23,811 bases of DNA. It comes from a virus. The notes under the pieces are model-generated. The model did not search any database. It worked only from the letters and a program-made list of their open reading frames with translations, and was not told the origin of the DNA. Below, one piece after another: positions 15,419 to 21,854 of the stretch (position 1 is its first letter; the number at the start of each line of letters is the position of its first letter). A program made the position numbers and the translations under genes. Location: the IMG/VR virus record IMGVR_UViG_3300032093_000838, positions 1 through 23,811 of that record; one strand, written 5' to 3'.

Positions 15419-15669
15419 ATCGATTCTTCCTGGCTGACCCCGACACCTACGAGGCGATCCGCGCCGAGATGGATGCCGCGAGTGGATTCCCCTCCGCGCA
15501 GGCCGCGACATGGTTCGCCCCCGCCGCGCAAGCTCCGCGAGACTTTGCGGGCCGCTGCCTGCTCGCCGCCATCGCGCCCATCGCCGCCCGATTCTCCGCC
15601 GAGGGCGTCGAGGAGATGACTGCCGAGGAATTCGCCGCCGCCCTGCCCCCGCCGCCGCCCGCTTCCTAA
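15415..15669 (+). CDS. Small fibre-associated hypothetical protein
   Basis: An 84-residue protein with a GTG start in a GTGA overlap with the fibre gene; an upstream ATG (15400) lies inside the fibre gene and I prefer 15415. It begins MNRFFLADPDTYEAIRAEMD, is helical in the middle (GRCLLAAIAPIAARFSAEG) and ends in a proline run (ALPPPPPAS). Small proteins just after a fibre gene often act as fibre assembly chaperones. That role is inference. It is followed by an intrinsic terminator. Confidence 0.65.
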   Translation: MNRFFLADPDTYEAIRAEMDAASGFPSAQAATWFAPAAQAPRDFAGRCLLAAIAPIAARFSAEGVEEMTAEEFAAALPPPPPAS

Positions 15670-15688
15670 AAAGCTCGGAGGGCTTTTT
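15668..15688 (+). terminator. Intrinsic terminator after the fibre unit
   Basis: AAAAAGCTC (15668-15676) pairs with GGGCTTTTT (15680-15688) with one G-T pair and a 3-base loop; the five T form the tail. It overlaps the preceding TAA stop. As at 6290, the T-tract leads directly into TTTGACA. Confidence 0.65.
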
Positions 15689-15711
15689 GACACGCCGCGA
15701 GTCGCAGCGGC
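15686..15711 (+). promoter_or_regulatory. TTTGACA-hairpin element 5
   Basis: TTTGACA at 15686-15692 is followed by GCCGC (15694-15698), an 8-base loop and GCGGC (15707-15711), which ends directly before the ATG at 15712. Confidence 0.45.
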
Positions 15712-16365
15712 ATGAAACTTTTCATCGATCGAAAAAAGCGCGAGTTCGTTAAGAGCGCGGCCAGCAATGTCGCTCTGGATCGGCTCGTGCTCAAACGCCG
15801 CGACCTCGTGCCGCTGGAGTATATTTTTGTCGAGAATGGCGCAGCCGTCGCCATGCCCGCAGGCACCGCCATTACCTGCGCGCTCAAGCTCTCGTTCACC
15901 GATGCAAATTTTCTTGCTTTGGCCTCAGGGGGATCACCCACCCTAAACCTAAACACCGCCCCCCTCGAGGCCGCCTTCTCGACCGGCAAAGCCTCCCTCC
16001 CCGCGCTGATTGAAATCCGCTGGACCGTGCCCGGGGAGACGACGCGAACCGCCACACTGAAAGCCGAAGTTCAAAACTCCGTAATCATCGGCACCGAGGG
16101 CACGCCGCAGGCGATGCCCGATGGCAAAAGCTCCGAGGCGGAGGCTATCGCGGGCACCGATAACGAAAAGTGGATGACTCCGCTCCGCACATCCCAAGCC
16201 ATCGAGGCCGCGCAGATCGTCTACCAATACAGCAGCACCTCCGCCTTTCCCGTTTCGGGCCGGTTGAACCGCCTCTATCTCGCCGCTGACACCGGCAACA
16301 TCCACCGCTGGACCGGCACCACCTACACCGAGGCACCCGGCACCATCGACGCTGGCACTTTTTGA
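15712..16365 (+). CDS. Second fibre-coupling protein, paralogous to the large fibre N-terminus
   Basis: A 217-residue protein. Its first 165 residues match the large fibre: MKLFIDRKKREFVKS against MKFYIDLATRRFVRG, LVLKRRDLVPLEYIFVE against LFLKRRDKIDVEVIFVE, NSVIIGTEGTP against NSVILGDEGSP, and NEKWMTPLRTSQAIEA against NEKWMTPLRVSEAIAA. The short C-terminus (RLNRLYLAADTGNIHRWTG) is a small beta motif found in many fibre proteins. It could attach an alternative fibre to the same baseplate site, or sit as an adaptor. This is a within-phage duplication followed by loss or replacement of the distal part. Confidence 0.75.
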   Translation: MKLFIDRKKREFVKSAASNVALDRLVLKRRDLVPLEYIFVENGAAVAMPAGTAITCALKLSFTDANFLALASGGSPTLNLNTAPLEAAFSTGKASLPALIEIRWTVPGETTRTATLKAEVQNSVIIGTEGTPQAMPDGKSSEAEAIAGTDNEKWMTPLRTSQAIEAAQIVYQYSSTSAFPVSGRLNRLYLAADTGNIHRWTGTTYTEAPGTIDAGTF

Positions 16366-16397
16366 CTCACCACTAACCACCAACAACCCACACACAA
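16366..16397 (+). promoter_or_regulatory. G-free leader of the fibre gene
   Basis: From the base after the previous TGA stop to the ATG at 16398 there is no G, only A, C and a few T (CCAC, AACC, CACA units). There is no Shine-Dalgarno site. It matches the leaders of capsid and tail tube genes. Confidence 0.45.
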
Positions 16398-17261
16398 ATG
16401 GCCGCACCAAAAATCCAAATCAAGCGGGGCACATCGACCCCGGCAAATAACAGCCTCCTCCTCGGCGAACTCGCCGCAGATTTGACCAACAAAGTCGTCT
16501 GGATCGGGCAGGCAAACGGCACGCCACTCGCCGTGGCAGGCGAGGGAGTCTTTGCCACCAAAGCCTACGCGGACTCCGCCAGCTCGTCGGGCAACGCCGC
16601 CACAGCCACCAAGCTCGCCACGGCCCGCACGATCTCGCTGAGCGCGGACGCTACCGGCTCGACCAGCTTTGATGGCAGCGCGAATGCAGACATTGCCGTC
16701 ACGCTGGCCAACAGCGGCGTCACAGCCGGAACGCACACTAAAGTCACTGTGAACGCCAAGGGCCTTGTCACCACCGGAGCGGGCCTCTCCGCCACCGACA
16801 TCCCAACTCTCACGGCTTCCAAGATCAGCGACTTCGACACTCAAGTCCGCACCAGCCGCCTCGACCAGATGGCCGCGCCGACTGCGAGCGTTTCGCTCAA
16901 CAGCCAAAAAGTCACCAGCCTCGCCGACCCGACCACCGCAACCGACGCCGCCAACAAAGGGTATGTGGACACCAAAGTCTCCGACCTGGTCAACGGCGCG
17001 CCAGCGCTCCTCGACACGCTCAAAGAACTCTCCGACGCGATCGGTGGAGACGCAAACTTCGCCACCACCATCACGACCAGCATCGGTGAAAAACTCGCCA
17101 AAGCCTCGAACCTCTCCGATCTCGCCAATGCAGCCACCGCCCGCACCAACCTCGGCCTCGGCAGCATCGCCACCCAGGACGCGAACAATGTCTCCATCAC
17201 CGGCGGCGCGATCTCCTTCGTCACGATCTCCGATGTGACGATTGATTGCGGCAGCTATTAA
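16398..17261 (+). CDS. Tail fibre protein with repeat region
   Basis: A 287-residue fibre protein. The N-terminus (PKIQIKRGTSTPANNSLLLG) is a capping motif seen at fibre starts. The middle contains phage fibre repeats: ATKLATARTISLSADATG, SFDGSANADIAVTLANSG, THTKVTVNAKGLVTTGAGLS. Later come KVTSLADPTTATDAANKGYV and LSDLANAATARTNLGLGSIA, both common in trimeric phage fibres. It ends TISDVTIDCGSY without an obvious receptor-binding head domain, so the tip may be supplied by the genes downstream. Confidence 0.85.
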   Translation: MAAPKIQIKRGTSTPANNSLLLGELAADLTNKVVWIGQANGTPLAVAGEGVFATKAYADSASSSGNAATATKLATARTISLSADATGSTSFDGSANADIAVTLANSGVTAGTHTKVTVNAKGLVTTGAGLSATDIPTLTASKISDFDTQVRTSRLDQMAAPTASVSLNSQKVTSLADPTTATDAANKGYVDTKVSDLVNGAPALLDTLKELSDAIGGDANFATTITTSIGEKLAKASNLSDLANAATARTNLGLGSIATQDANNVSITGGAISFVTISDVTIDCGSY

Positions 17262-17277
17262 AATCAACTCACCAAGC

Positions 17278-17322
17278 CCGCCGGGGTTCGATCCCCCGGC
17301 GGCAATCCATTTCGATAAATGG
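17278..17322 (+). promoter_or_regulatory. Double hairpin before the next fibre gene
   Basis: CCGCCGGGG (17278-17286) and CCCCGGCGG (17294-17302) make a perfect 9-bp stem whose loop is TTCGATC, the same heptamer as the T-loop of the tRNA-Leu fragment near 22910. No T-tract follows. Directly after it, CCATTT (17307-17312) pairs with AAATGG (17317-17322), whose right arm contains the ATG at 17319. Confidence 0.45.
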
Positions 17323-17771
17323 CAAATACCATTCTATTAAAGAAGAGCACGATTGCTGCAAAAGTTCCGACGACATCGGACCTCCAAGCCGGAGAGATTT
17401 GCCTTAATTTCGCCGACGCCAAAATCTACGGGCGGCACCCTGGCAACAACACCATCGTTACTTTCACCTCCGGCGGAGGAGGCGGCGCGGCCACGATTAA
17501 CGATCTCGATGAGATGTTTACCTCCGCTCGAGCGACCTACTACCACGAGGTGAACTACACCGCAGGCGGCGATGTCTCGGCCATCGAGGTCTATGCCAGT
17601 AGCGCGAAAACCACGCATCTCTACTCGCGTAGCTTCACCTACGACGCCTCGGGCAACCTCACCCAAATCCTCACTACAGACCAGCAAAACGCCGGGGTCT
17701 CCCTCACCAAAACCATCACCTACACGGGGTCTGGCGACATCGCCACCGTGACTCGCAACTACAATATATGA
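17319..17771 (+). CDS. Short fibre-like protein
   Basis: A 150-residue protein whose start (ILLKKSTIAAKVPTTSDLQ, then AGEICLNFADAKIYGRHPG) is related to the N-terminal cap of the fibre at 16398. A Gly run (TSGGGGGAAT) follows, then a beta-rich C-terminal half (FTYDASGNLTQILTTDQQNA, TITYTGSGDIATVTRNYNI) resembling YD/RHS-like strands. It overlaps the next gene by ATGA. It may connect to, or be part of, the same tail-tip assembly; distinct role unknown. Confidence 0.7.
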   Translation: MANTILLKKSTIAAKVPTTSDLQAGEICLNFADAKIYGRHPGNNTIVTFTSGGGGGAATINDLDEMFTSARATYYHEVNYTAGGDVSAIEVYASSAKTTHLYSRSFTYDASGNLTQILTTDQQNAGVSLTKTITYTGSGDIATVTRNYNI

Positions 17772-20032
17772 GCGCAACATCTGGATTTACAGGGGCAAAC
17801 ACAGGTCGCACCAACGGCGTCTTTTTTATTGGAGACGCACTTTTGTTGGGTGCAAACCAAAAGATCGAGTCGGAAGCAGTGGTAATTCAAGGCAGTGGCG
17901 CGATCCGCGCCAACGACAGCATTGCGGGGAACGAGGTCATTATAAAAAACTGTTCCATTTTTATTGATGGAGTTGACAGTCCATATTCTACTCTTACGGC
18001 AACCCTTTCTCACGCTGGGGCAAGCGAAAAACGGTCGGGGCAATCAAATGCCGATCTGACTTTTGACGGCTGCGTGATTATCAAAAGAGAATCGGCTGGA
18101 AGCGGCGCTAGGCGACATTACTTTATTTCTAATCTCTACGATACAAGAGTCGTATGCGAAAATAACCCCACCCTTTTTCTTTCAACCGAACCGTCAGCAA
18201 AGATTAAAAATCTCCTTCTCAAAAACTGTTCCGGGTTTCAACCAGCGGGCGCGTTTGCTTACGCAACGGGACTAACGCTTGATGCCACGGAATTATTGTA
18301 TTCGGATTTTGGTAGGCTGGAGATCGTGGGGTTCGAAACGGTAAACCCCGGCGTTACTCCGATTAAGATGGCTGGCGGAGTTGGCATTCTTAATTATCTT
18401 TACCTATGGAACAAAGGTGTTTCCATCAACAATACAAAGTATTATATTGTAAACCCAGGAGAATATGTAAACGGAGATTATCGCGGCAGCTATATCATTG
18501 AAGGATATTCTGTTAGTTGGAAATTTGTTGATACCACATCTTTGCCGGTGTCGGGAGTTAAAGTTTGTTTGTATGACAACATTGATAACATTCACGCCTA
18601 CAATGGAACGCTCGGGAAGCGAGCGGAATACATCACAAATTCCGCAGGTAAGCTCGTCGGCACCTGGGACTCTCGTTTGCGAACTACTGGCAGCTCGCAA
18701 GTGCGCGACACTTTGTTCTTGCTATCTTTAAGAACTAACACTAACGGATCGACTTATAGCGTCTCAAACGGGAAGCCGTATAGTTTGGACGCTGTTCAAA
18801 ATCAAATTGCGGTAAAATCTTACTTGCACGCCGCTAGCTCTTTTCAGCAAGGAACAAATTACGCAAATACCGCAAAAGTCGGCGCAATAAATGAAACTTA
18901 TTCTGCCAGTATTTTTGAGAATTTTTATTTAAACCTCGATGCAAGTATTAGCGAGCAAAATAAAAGTGTCGTTGATGCCTACACCGAACTCGGCAACCCG
19001 CTCAAACTCTACGACCGCGCGAAGGCCGCTTGGTATGACAACGAAAGCTATCCGCTCCTGACCAGAAACGGCAACGCCATCGACGCAGGCAGCTACAATG
19101 TCACCCTCGACGCCACGGCGGCGGCGGTCTATGCTTTTAACGCAGCGACCTCGACCATCACGATCAAAGCCTCTTACTTCGTCGGCAACATCGAGGGCAC
19201 CGGCACCTTCACGCTCCTGAATGGAGCCGAGATTTTGGGCACATTCGGCAGCACGGTGGTCTATCCGTGGGAGGTCGCCAATATCGAAGCTGGCTCCACG
19301 CTTCAACTCTTCAATGTCACGCAAAACGCCGAGATCGAAAACCTCGTCGTCAGCGGCACGGCAGGCACCAAAGTCTCGGCCAGCGGCAGCTACGCCACCG
19401 CCGAGGCCGCGCTTGGCGATACCATACGGCTTCGCGTAACCCGGCAAACAGGCGCAACAGCTTTCTTGCCGTTTGAATCTTTCGGCGTGGCGACGGCTTC
19501 CGGCCTCTCGTTCCGCGCAGATCAATCGCTCAATACGATCTACAATAGCAACAGCATAGACGGCTCTGGGATCAGCGGCATTTCGCTTTCGCCTGATTAC
19601 ACCAATGTCGAGATCGACCTTTCCGATTCTTCGGCTCCTTACGAAGTTAGCGCGCAGAGCATTTATGCTTACTACATTTACCTCCTAACGACATCGCAAG
19701 GCATCGCCAATTTCTTCGGAGCGATCACGCCGATCGACCGGATGAACTACCAGGTGAACTCCGCCGTGGTGCCCATCAAAATCCAAAACACCGGCAGCAC
19801 CGATGTCGTCATCAACGGAGGCCGAATCTTCCGCGATGATGGCGTAAGCATCATCAGCACCGGCACCGGCGCAGGCACCGGCAGCCTCGTGCACGATACC
19901 GGCTTCCTCCTTCAATTTCTGCAACCCCAAGTCGCCGCCGCGCTCACCGCCTTCGGCACCGCCAGCGCCACCGATCTCACCTCCATGGAATCCCGGCTGA
20001 AAAAGAAAATCACCCAAGCCGCCTTGCTGTGA
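17768..20032 (+). CDS. Large receptor-binding / fibre tip protein candidate
   Basis: A 754-residue protein coupled to the previous gene by ATGA. The first 400 residues are encoded by AT-rich DNA and read as repeated beta strands (EAVVIQGSGAIRANDSIAGN, AKIKNLLLKNCSGFQPAGA), resembling a right-handed beta-helix or similar adhesin. From about base 18965 the DNA turns GC-rich (SVVDAYTELGNPLKLYDRAK), with an Ig-like/beta domain (GTFTLLNGAEILGTFGSTVV) and a helical C-terminus ending in MESRLKKKITQAALL. The GC-rich half looks like a conserved fibre segment, the AT-rich half a swapped receptor-binding module. No enzymatic motif recognised. Confidence 0.8.
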   Translation: MSATSGFTGANTGRTNGVFFIGDALLLGANQKIESEAVVIQGSGAIRANDSIAGNEVIIKNCSIFIDGVDSPYSTLTATLSHAGASEKRSGQSNADLTFDGCVIIKRESAGSGARRHYFISNLYDTRVVCENNPTLFLSTEPSAKIKNLLLKNCSGFQPAGAFAYATGLTLDATELLYSDFGRLEIVGFETVNPGVTPIKMAGGVGILNYLYLWNKGVSINNTKYYIVNPGEYVNGDYRGSYIIEGYSVSWKFVDTTSLPVSGVKVCLYDNIDNIHAYNGTLGKRAEYITNSAGKLVGTWDSRLRTTGSSQVRDTLFLLSLRTNTNGSTYSVSNGKPYSLDAVQNQIAVKSYLHAASSFQQGTNYANTAKVGAINETYSASIFENFYLNLDASISEQNKSVVDAYTELGNPLKLYDRAKAAWYDNESYPLLTRNGNAIDAGSYNVTLDATAAAVYAFNAATSTITIKASYFVGNIEGTGTFTLLNGAEILGTFGSTVVYPWEVANIEAGSTLQLFNVTQNAEIENLVVSGTAGTKVSASGSYATAEAALGDTIRLRVTRQTGATAFLPFESFGVATASGLSFRADQSLNTIYNSNSIDGSGISGISLSPDYTNVEIDLSDSSAPYEVSAQSIYAYYIYLLTTSQGIANFFGAITPIDRMNYQVNSAVVPIKIQNTGSTDVVINGGRIFRDDGVSIISTGTGAGTGSLVHDTGFLLQFLQPQVAAALTAFGTASATDLTSMESRLKKKITQAALL

Positions 20033-20304
20033 TGCCAGAAGAATCCGCACACCGCCGAAAATCCGACGAGTTTTTCAGACTCTTCGACAACGCGCTAAAG
20101 ATCGGCACCTTCCTGGCTCTCGTCGGCGTGGCCCTGCTCGGCACCAAGTTCGTCACCAAGGAAGAATTCACCGCCGCCAATTCCCGCATCGAAAAAATCG
20201 AGCAAGTGCTGATCCGTATGGAGCAAAACGCCGTGACCGATGTGCGCCACGACAACCTCCTCGCCGACCACGAGCAACGCATCCGCCGCCTCGAGCAAAA
20301 GTGA
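20032..20304 (+). CDS. Small membrane protein with coiled coil; inner spanin candidate
   Basis: A 90-residue protein. TGATG at 20030 overlaps the previous stop; a GTG at 20029 would add one residue. It has a hydrophilic N-terminus, one transmembrane segment (residues 21-41, ALKIGTFLALVGVALLGTKF) and a helical coiled-coil C-terminus (SRIEKIEQVLIRMEQ, HEQRIRRLEQK). That layout fits an inner-membrane lysis accessory such as an i-spanin, although spanins usually have a longer periplasmic coil. A link to the lipoprotein at 20499 is inferred from proximity. Confidence 0.65.
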   Translation: MPEESAHRRKSDEFFRLFDNALKIGTFLALVGVALLGTKFVTKEEFTAANSRIEKIEQVLIRMEQNAVTDVRHDNLLADHEQRIRRLEQK

Positions 20305-20307
20305 CCC

Positions 20308-20331
20308 TTTGACATCTCCACAAGGGAGATG
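20308..20331 (+). promoter_or_regulatory. TTTGACA-hairpin-start element 6 (holin gene)
   Basis: TTTGACA at 20308-20314 overlaps the left arm CATCTCC (20313-20319). The right arm GGAGATG (20325-20331) holds both a Shine-Dalgarno-like GGGAG and the ATG at 20329, with a 5-base loop. Pairing would hide both. Spacing from TTTGACA to start is 21 bases. Confidence 0.55.
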
Positions 20332-20502
20332 AAAGCACTCTTCTACCTGCTGGATCGGCTCTCCGAGAACTCAACCTGGCGCGGAATCATCCTCTGTAGC
20401 ACGGCTGTCGGGCTCAAGCTCGAGCCCGAGTTGCAAAATCAAATCGTCGCCGCCGGACTCGGCCTCGTCGGTTTGATCAATGTGCTGCGCAAACAAAAAT
20501 GA
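20329..20502 (+). CDS. Holin-like small membrane protein
   Basis: A 57-residue protein, read directly from the DNA. It reads MKALFYLLDRLSENSTWRGI, then a hydrophobic stretch ILCSTAVGLKLEPEL, then IVAAGLGLVGLINVL and a basic tail RKQK. Two short hydrophobic helices separated by a charged turn, the STWRG motif before the first, and a charged C-terminus match a widespread small phage holin-like family. Such proteins form lesions in the inner membrane to release the amidase. The stop overlaps the lipoprotein ATG (ATGA at 20499). Confidence 0.75.
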   Translation: MKALFYLLDRLSENSTWRGIILCSTAVGLKLEPELQNQIVAAGLGLVGLINVLRKQK

Positions 20503-20750
20503 CCCCCGCCAAAGTCGCCGCCACGATGGTGATCCTCGGGTGGATATTCTTGGCCCTCGCCTTCCTCACCTCCTGCGTGGCTGTGCCGGTGCCTCCTTTC
20601 GGTGACCGCATCGGCGAAGCAGGCACGCTCCACATCAAGACCGTCGTGCGCTTCGAGCCACGCCTCACCGAAGGCGAACGCGAAAACGCCAATCTTCTGC
20701 ACGCCCTGAGCCAATACCAAAACAGCCTCCCCGCCTGGAAAGACAAGTGA
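20499..20750 (+). CDS. Small lipoprotein; outer spanin candidate
   Basis: An 83-residue protein with a signal peptide (KVAATMVILGWIFLALAF) and a perfect lipobox LTSC, so Cys26 should be lipidated. The mature part, VAVPVPPFGDRIGEAG, then a short segment with HIKTVVRFEPRLTEGER and a helical tail, is 58 residues. Its place in the lysis cluster and its small, partly proline-rich mature part suit an outer-membrane o-spanin. It could also be another phage surface lipoprotein, for example for exclusion. Translationally coupled to both neighbours. Confidence 0.75.
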   Translation: MTPAKVAATMVILGWIFLALAFLTSCVAVPVPPFGDRIGEAGTLHIKTVVRFEPRLTEGERENANLLHALSQYQNSLPAWKDK

Positions 20751-21346
20751 TGCACCTCTTCGACTTCCTCCGCCGCATGTTCCCCATGGCCCAGCCGCCC
20801 GCCGCGCCAGCGCCAACGGAGTCGAAGCCCGCGCCAGCGCAAAAGAAAACCACCCCCGCGCCAGCGCCCGCGAAATACTACCCGCAGACCAACCGGAAGA
20901 CGCCGAATGTCTCGGCCGGCCGCGTTATCAAGCCCACCCACATCGTCCTCCACCACAGCTCCGGCGCTTACGCTGGCAGCGTCTCGTGGTGCATGGACCC
21001 CGTGAGTAAAGTCTCCTACCACTGCATCGTCGCCAGAAACGGCAAGCGCACCGTGCTCGCCCTGCCCAGCCAACGAACATGGCACGCCGGCGTCTCCTCG
21101 TGGCAAGGCCGCAAAGACGCCAACTCCTTCAGCATCGGCCTCGCGTGGGAAGGGGACACCTACCAAGTGCCACTGAGCGACGACGCCATCCTCAGCGCCG
21201 TGGAATACCTCCTACCCATCCTCGACGAATACCACATCCCGCTTTCCAACATCATCCGCCACGCCGACATCGCACCAGGCCGCAAAGACGATTGCTCGCC
21301 CGCCGCTCACGCCGCCCTTCTCGCCGCTTTGAACCGCGCCGCATGA
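20750..21346 (+). CDS. Endolysin, N-acetylmuramoyl-L-alanine amidase (Amidase_2)
   Basis: A 198-residue protein starting at a TGATG overlap (20748-20752); a GTG at 20747 would add one residue. Residues 14-58 are a Pro/Ala/Lys-rich linker. Residues 59-198 are the amidase domain: IVLHHSS gives zinc ligand His68, RHADIAPGRKDDC gives His171 and Asp181 (10 apart, as in AmpD His154/Asp164), and Lys179 matches the catalytic lysine. It cuts the amide bond between N-acetylmuramic acid and L-alanine in peptidoglycan. There is no cleavable signal; a short basic N-terminus MHLFDFLRRMF could associate with membranes. Export would need the holin. Confidence 0.92.
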   Translation: MHLFDFLRRMFPMAQPPAAPAPTESKPAPAQKKTTPAPAPAKYYPQTNRKTPNVSAGRVIKPTHIVLHHSSGAYAGSVSWCMDPVSKVSYHCIVARNGKRTVLALPSQRTWHAGVSSWQGRKDANSFSIGLAWEGDTYQVPLSDDAILSAVEYLLPILDEYHIPLSNIIRHADIAPGRKDDCSPAAHAALLAALNRAA

Positions 21347-21597
21347 GCCGCAAAGCCAAAGCCAACCTGCCGAAAGACCGCGAGGCGATCCTCCTCCAAG
21401 TCCGGCAAACCCTCGCCGAGCATTTTGATTGCGGCGTGTGCGTCGTCTCGTGGGAAGACGCCGGCACCACCTACGACATGGATTTCAAATTCGGCAACTC
21501 CCACGCCGCCCGCAACCTCGCCCGCGAAGCCGAAGATATTCTCTGGCCGCTCGAGGACGAAGAGGAAGAGGAAGACGACGAGGAGGAAGTGGAATGA
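21343..21597 (+). CDS. Small acidic-tailed hypothetical protein
   Basis: An 84-residue protein starting in an ATGA overlap with the amidase gene. Basic N-terminus (MSRKAKANLPKDREAILLQV), a strand-rich middle (GVCVVSWEDAGTTYDMDFKF), then helices (HAARNLAREAEDILWPLED) and an acidic run of about 15 Glu/Asp. No family recognised. It is coupled with the next gene, so the pair may work together. Confidence 0.7.
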   Translation: MSRKAKANLPKDREAILLQVRQTLAEHFDCGVCVVSWEDAGTTYDMDFKFGNSHAARNLAREAEDILWPLEDEEEEEDDEEEVE

Positions 21598-21854
21598 AGG
21601 CCACACTTGAGTTCTCGCTGCCCGAGGAGCGCACAGAGCACATCGCGGCGGTGAAAGGCATGGATGCCATTTTAATACTGGATGACCTTCTTAACGAAAT
21701 CCGCTCCTACCTTAAACACGGCGCCGGTGAATTCCGCGAATGGCGAGACGAGGAAACCGGCAATCTGGTCACGGGCTGCGACCACACGCTCGAAAAAGTC
21801 CGCTCTTACATCTGGCAACTCCGCACGGACAACGAAATCCCCGACCTCCCATGA
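21594..21854 (+). CDS. Small hypothetical protein
   Basis: An 86-residue, acidic, helical protein starting at an ATGA overlap. It reads MKATLEFSLPEERTEHIAAV, then ILDDLLNEIRSYLKHGAGEF and HTLEKVRSYIWQLRTDNEIP. Start and helical content are typical of small phage accessory proteins downstream of lysis genes. No function recognised. It ends in the ATGA that starts the phosphoesterase gene. Confidence 0.7.
   Translation: MKATLEFSLPEERTEHIAAVKGMDAILILDDLLNEIRSYLKHGAGEFREWRDEETGNLVTGCDHTLEKVRSYIWQLRTDNEIPDLP

Noticed and set aside
16323-17267. Minus-strand reading frame of 314 codons
   Set aside because: Gly/Val/Asp-rich antisense shadow of the fibre gene with typical fibre repeats on the + strand.
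17278-17302. A tRNA gene
   Set aside because: Only a T-arm-like hairpin; the stem is too long for a T-arm and there is no D-arm or anticodon arm.
17768-20032. Diversity-generating retroelement target in the adhesin
   Set aside because: No reverse transcriptase or template repeat in the window and no adenine-biased repeated segment.
2531-20314. TTTGACA copies as ordinary sigma-70 -35 boxes
   Set aside because: No TATAAT-like hexamer at about 17 bases; the start codon usually falls there instead. Kept as an unexplained element.
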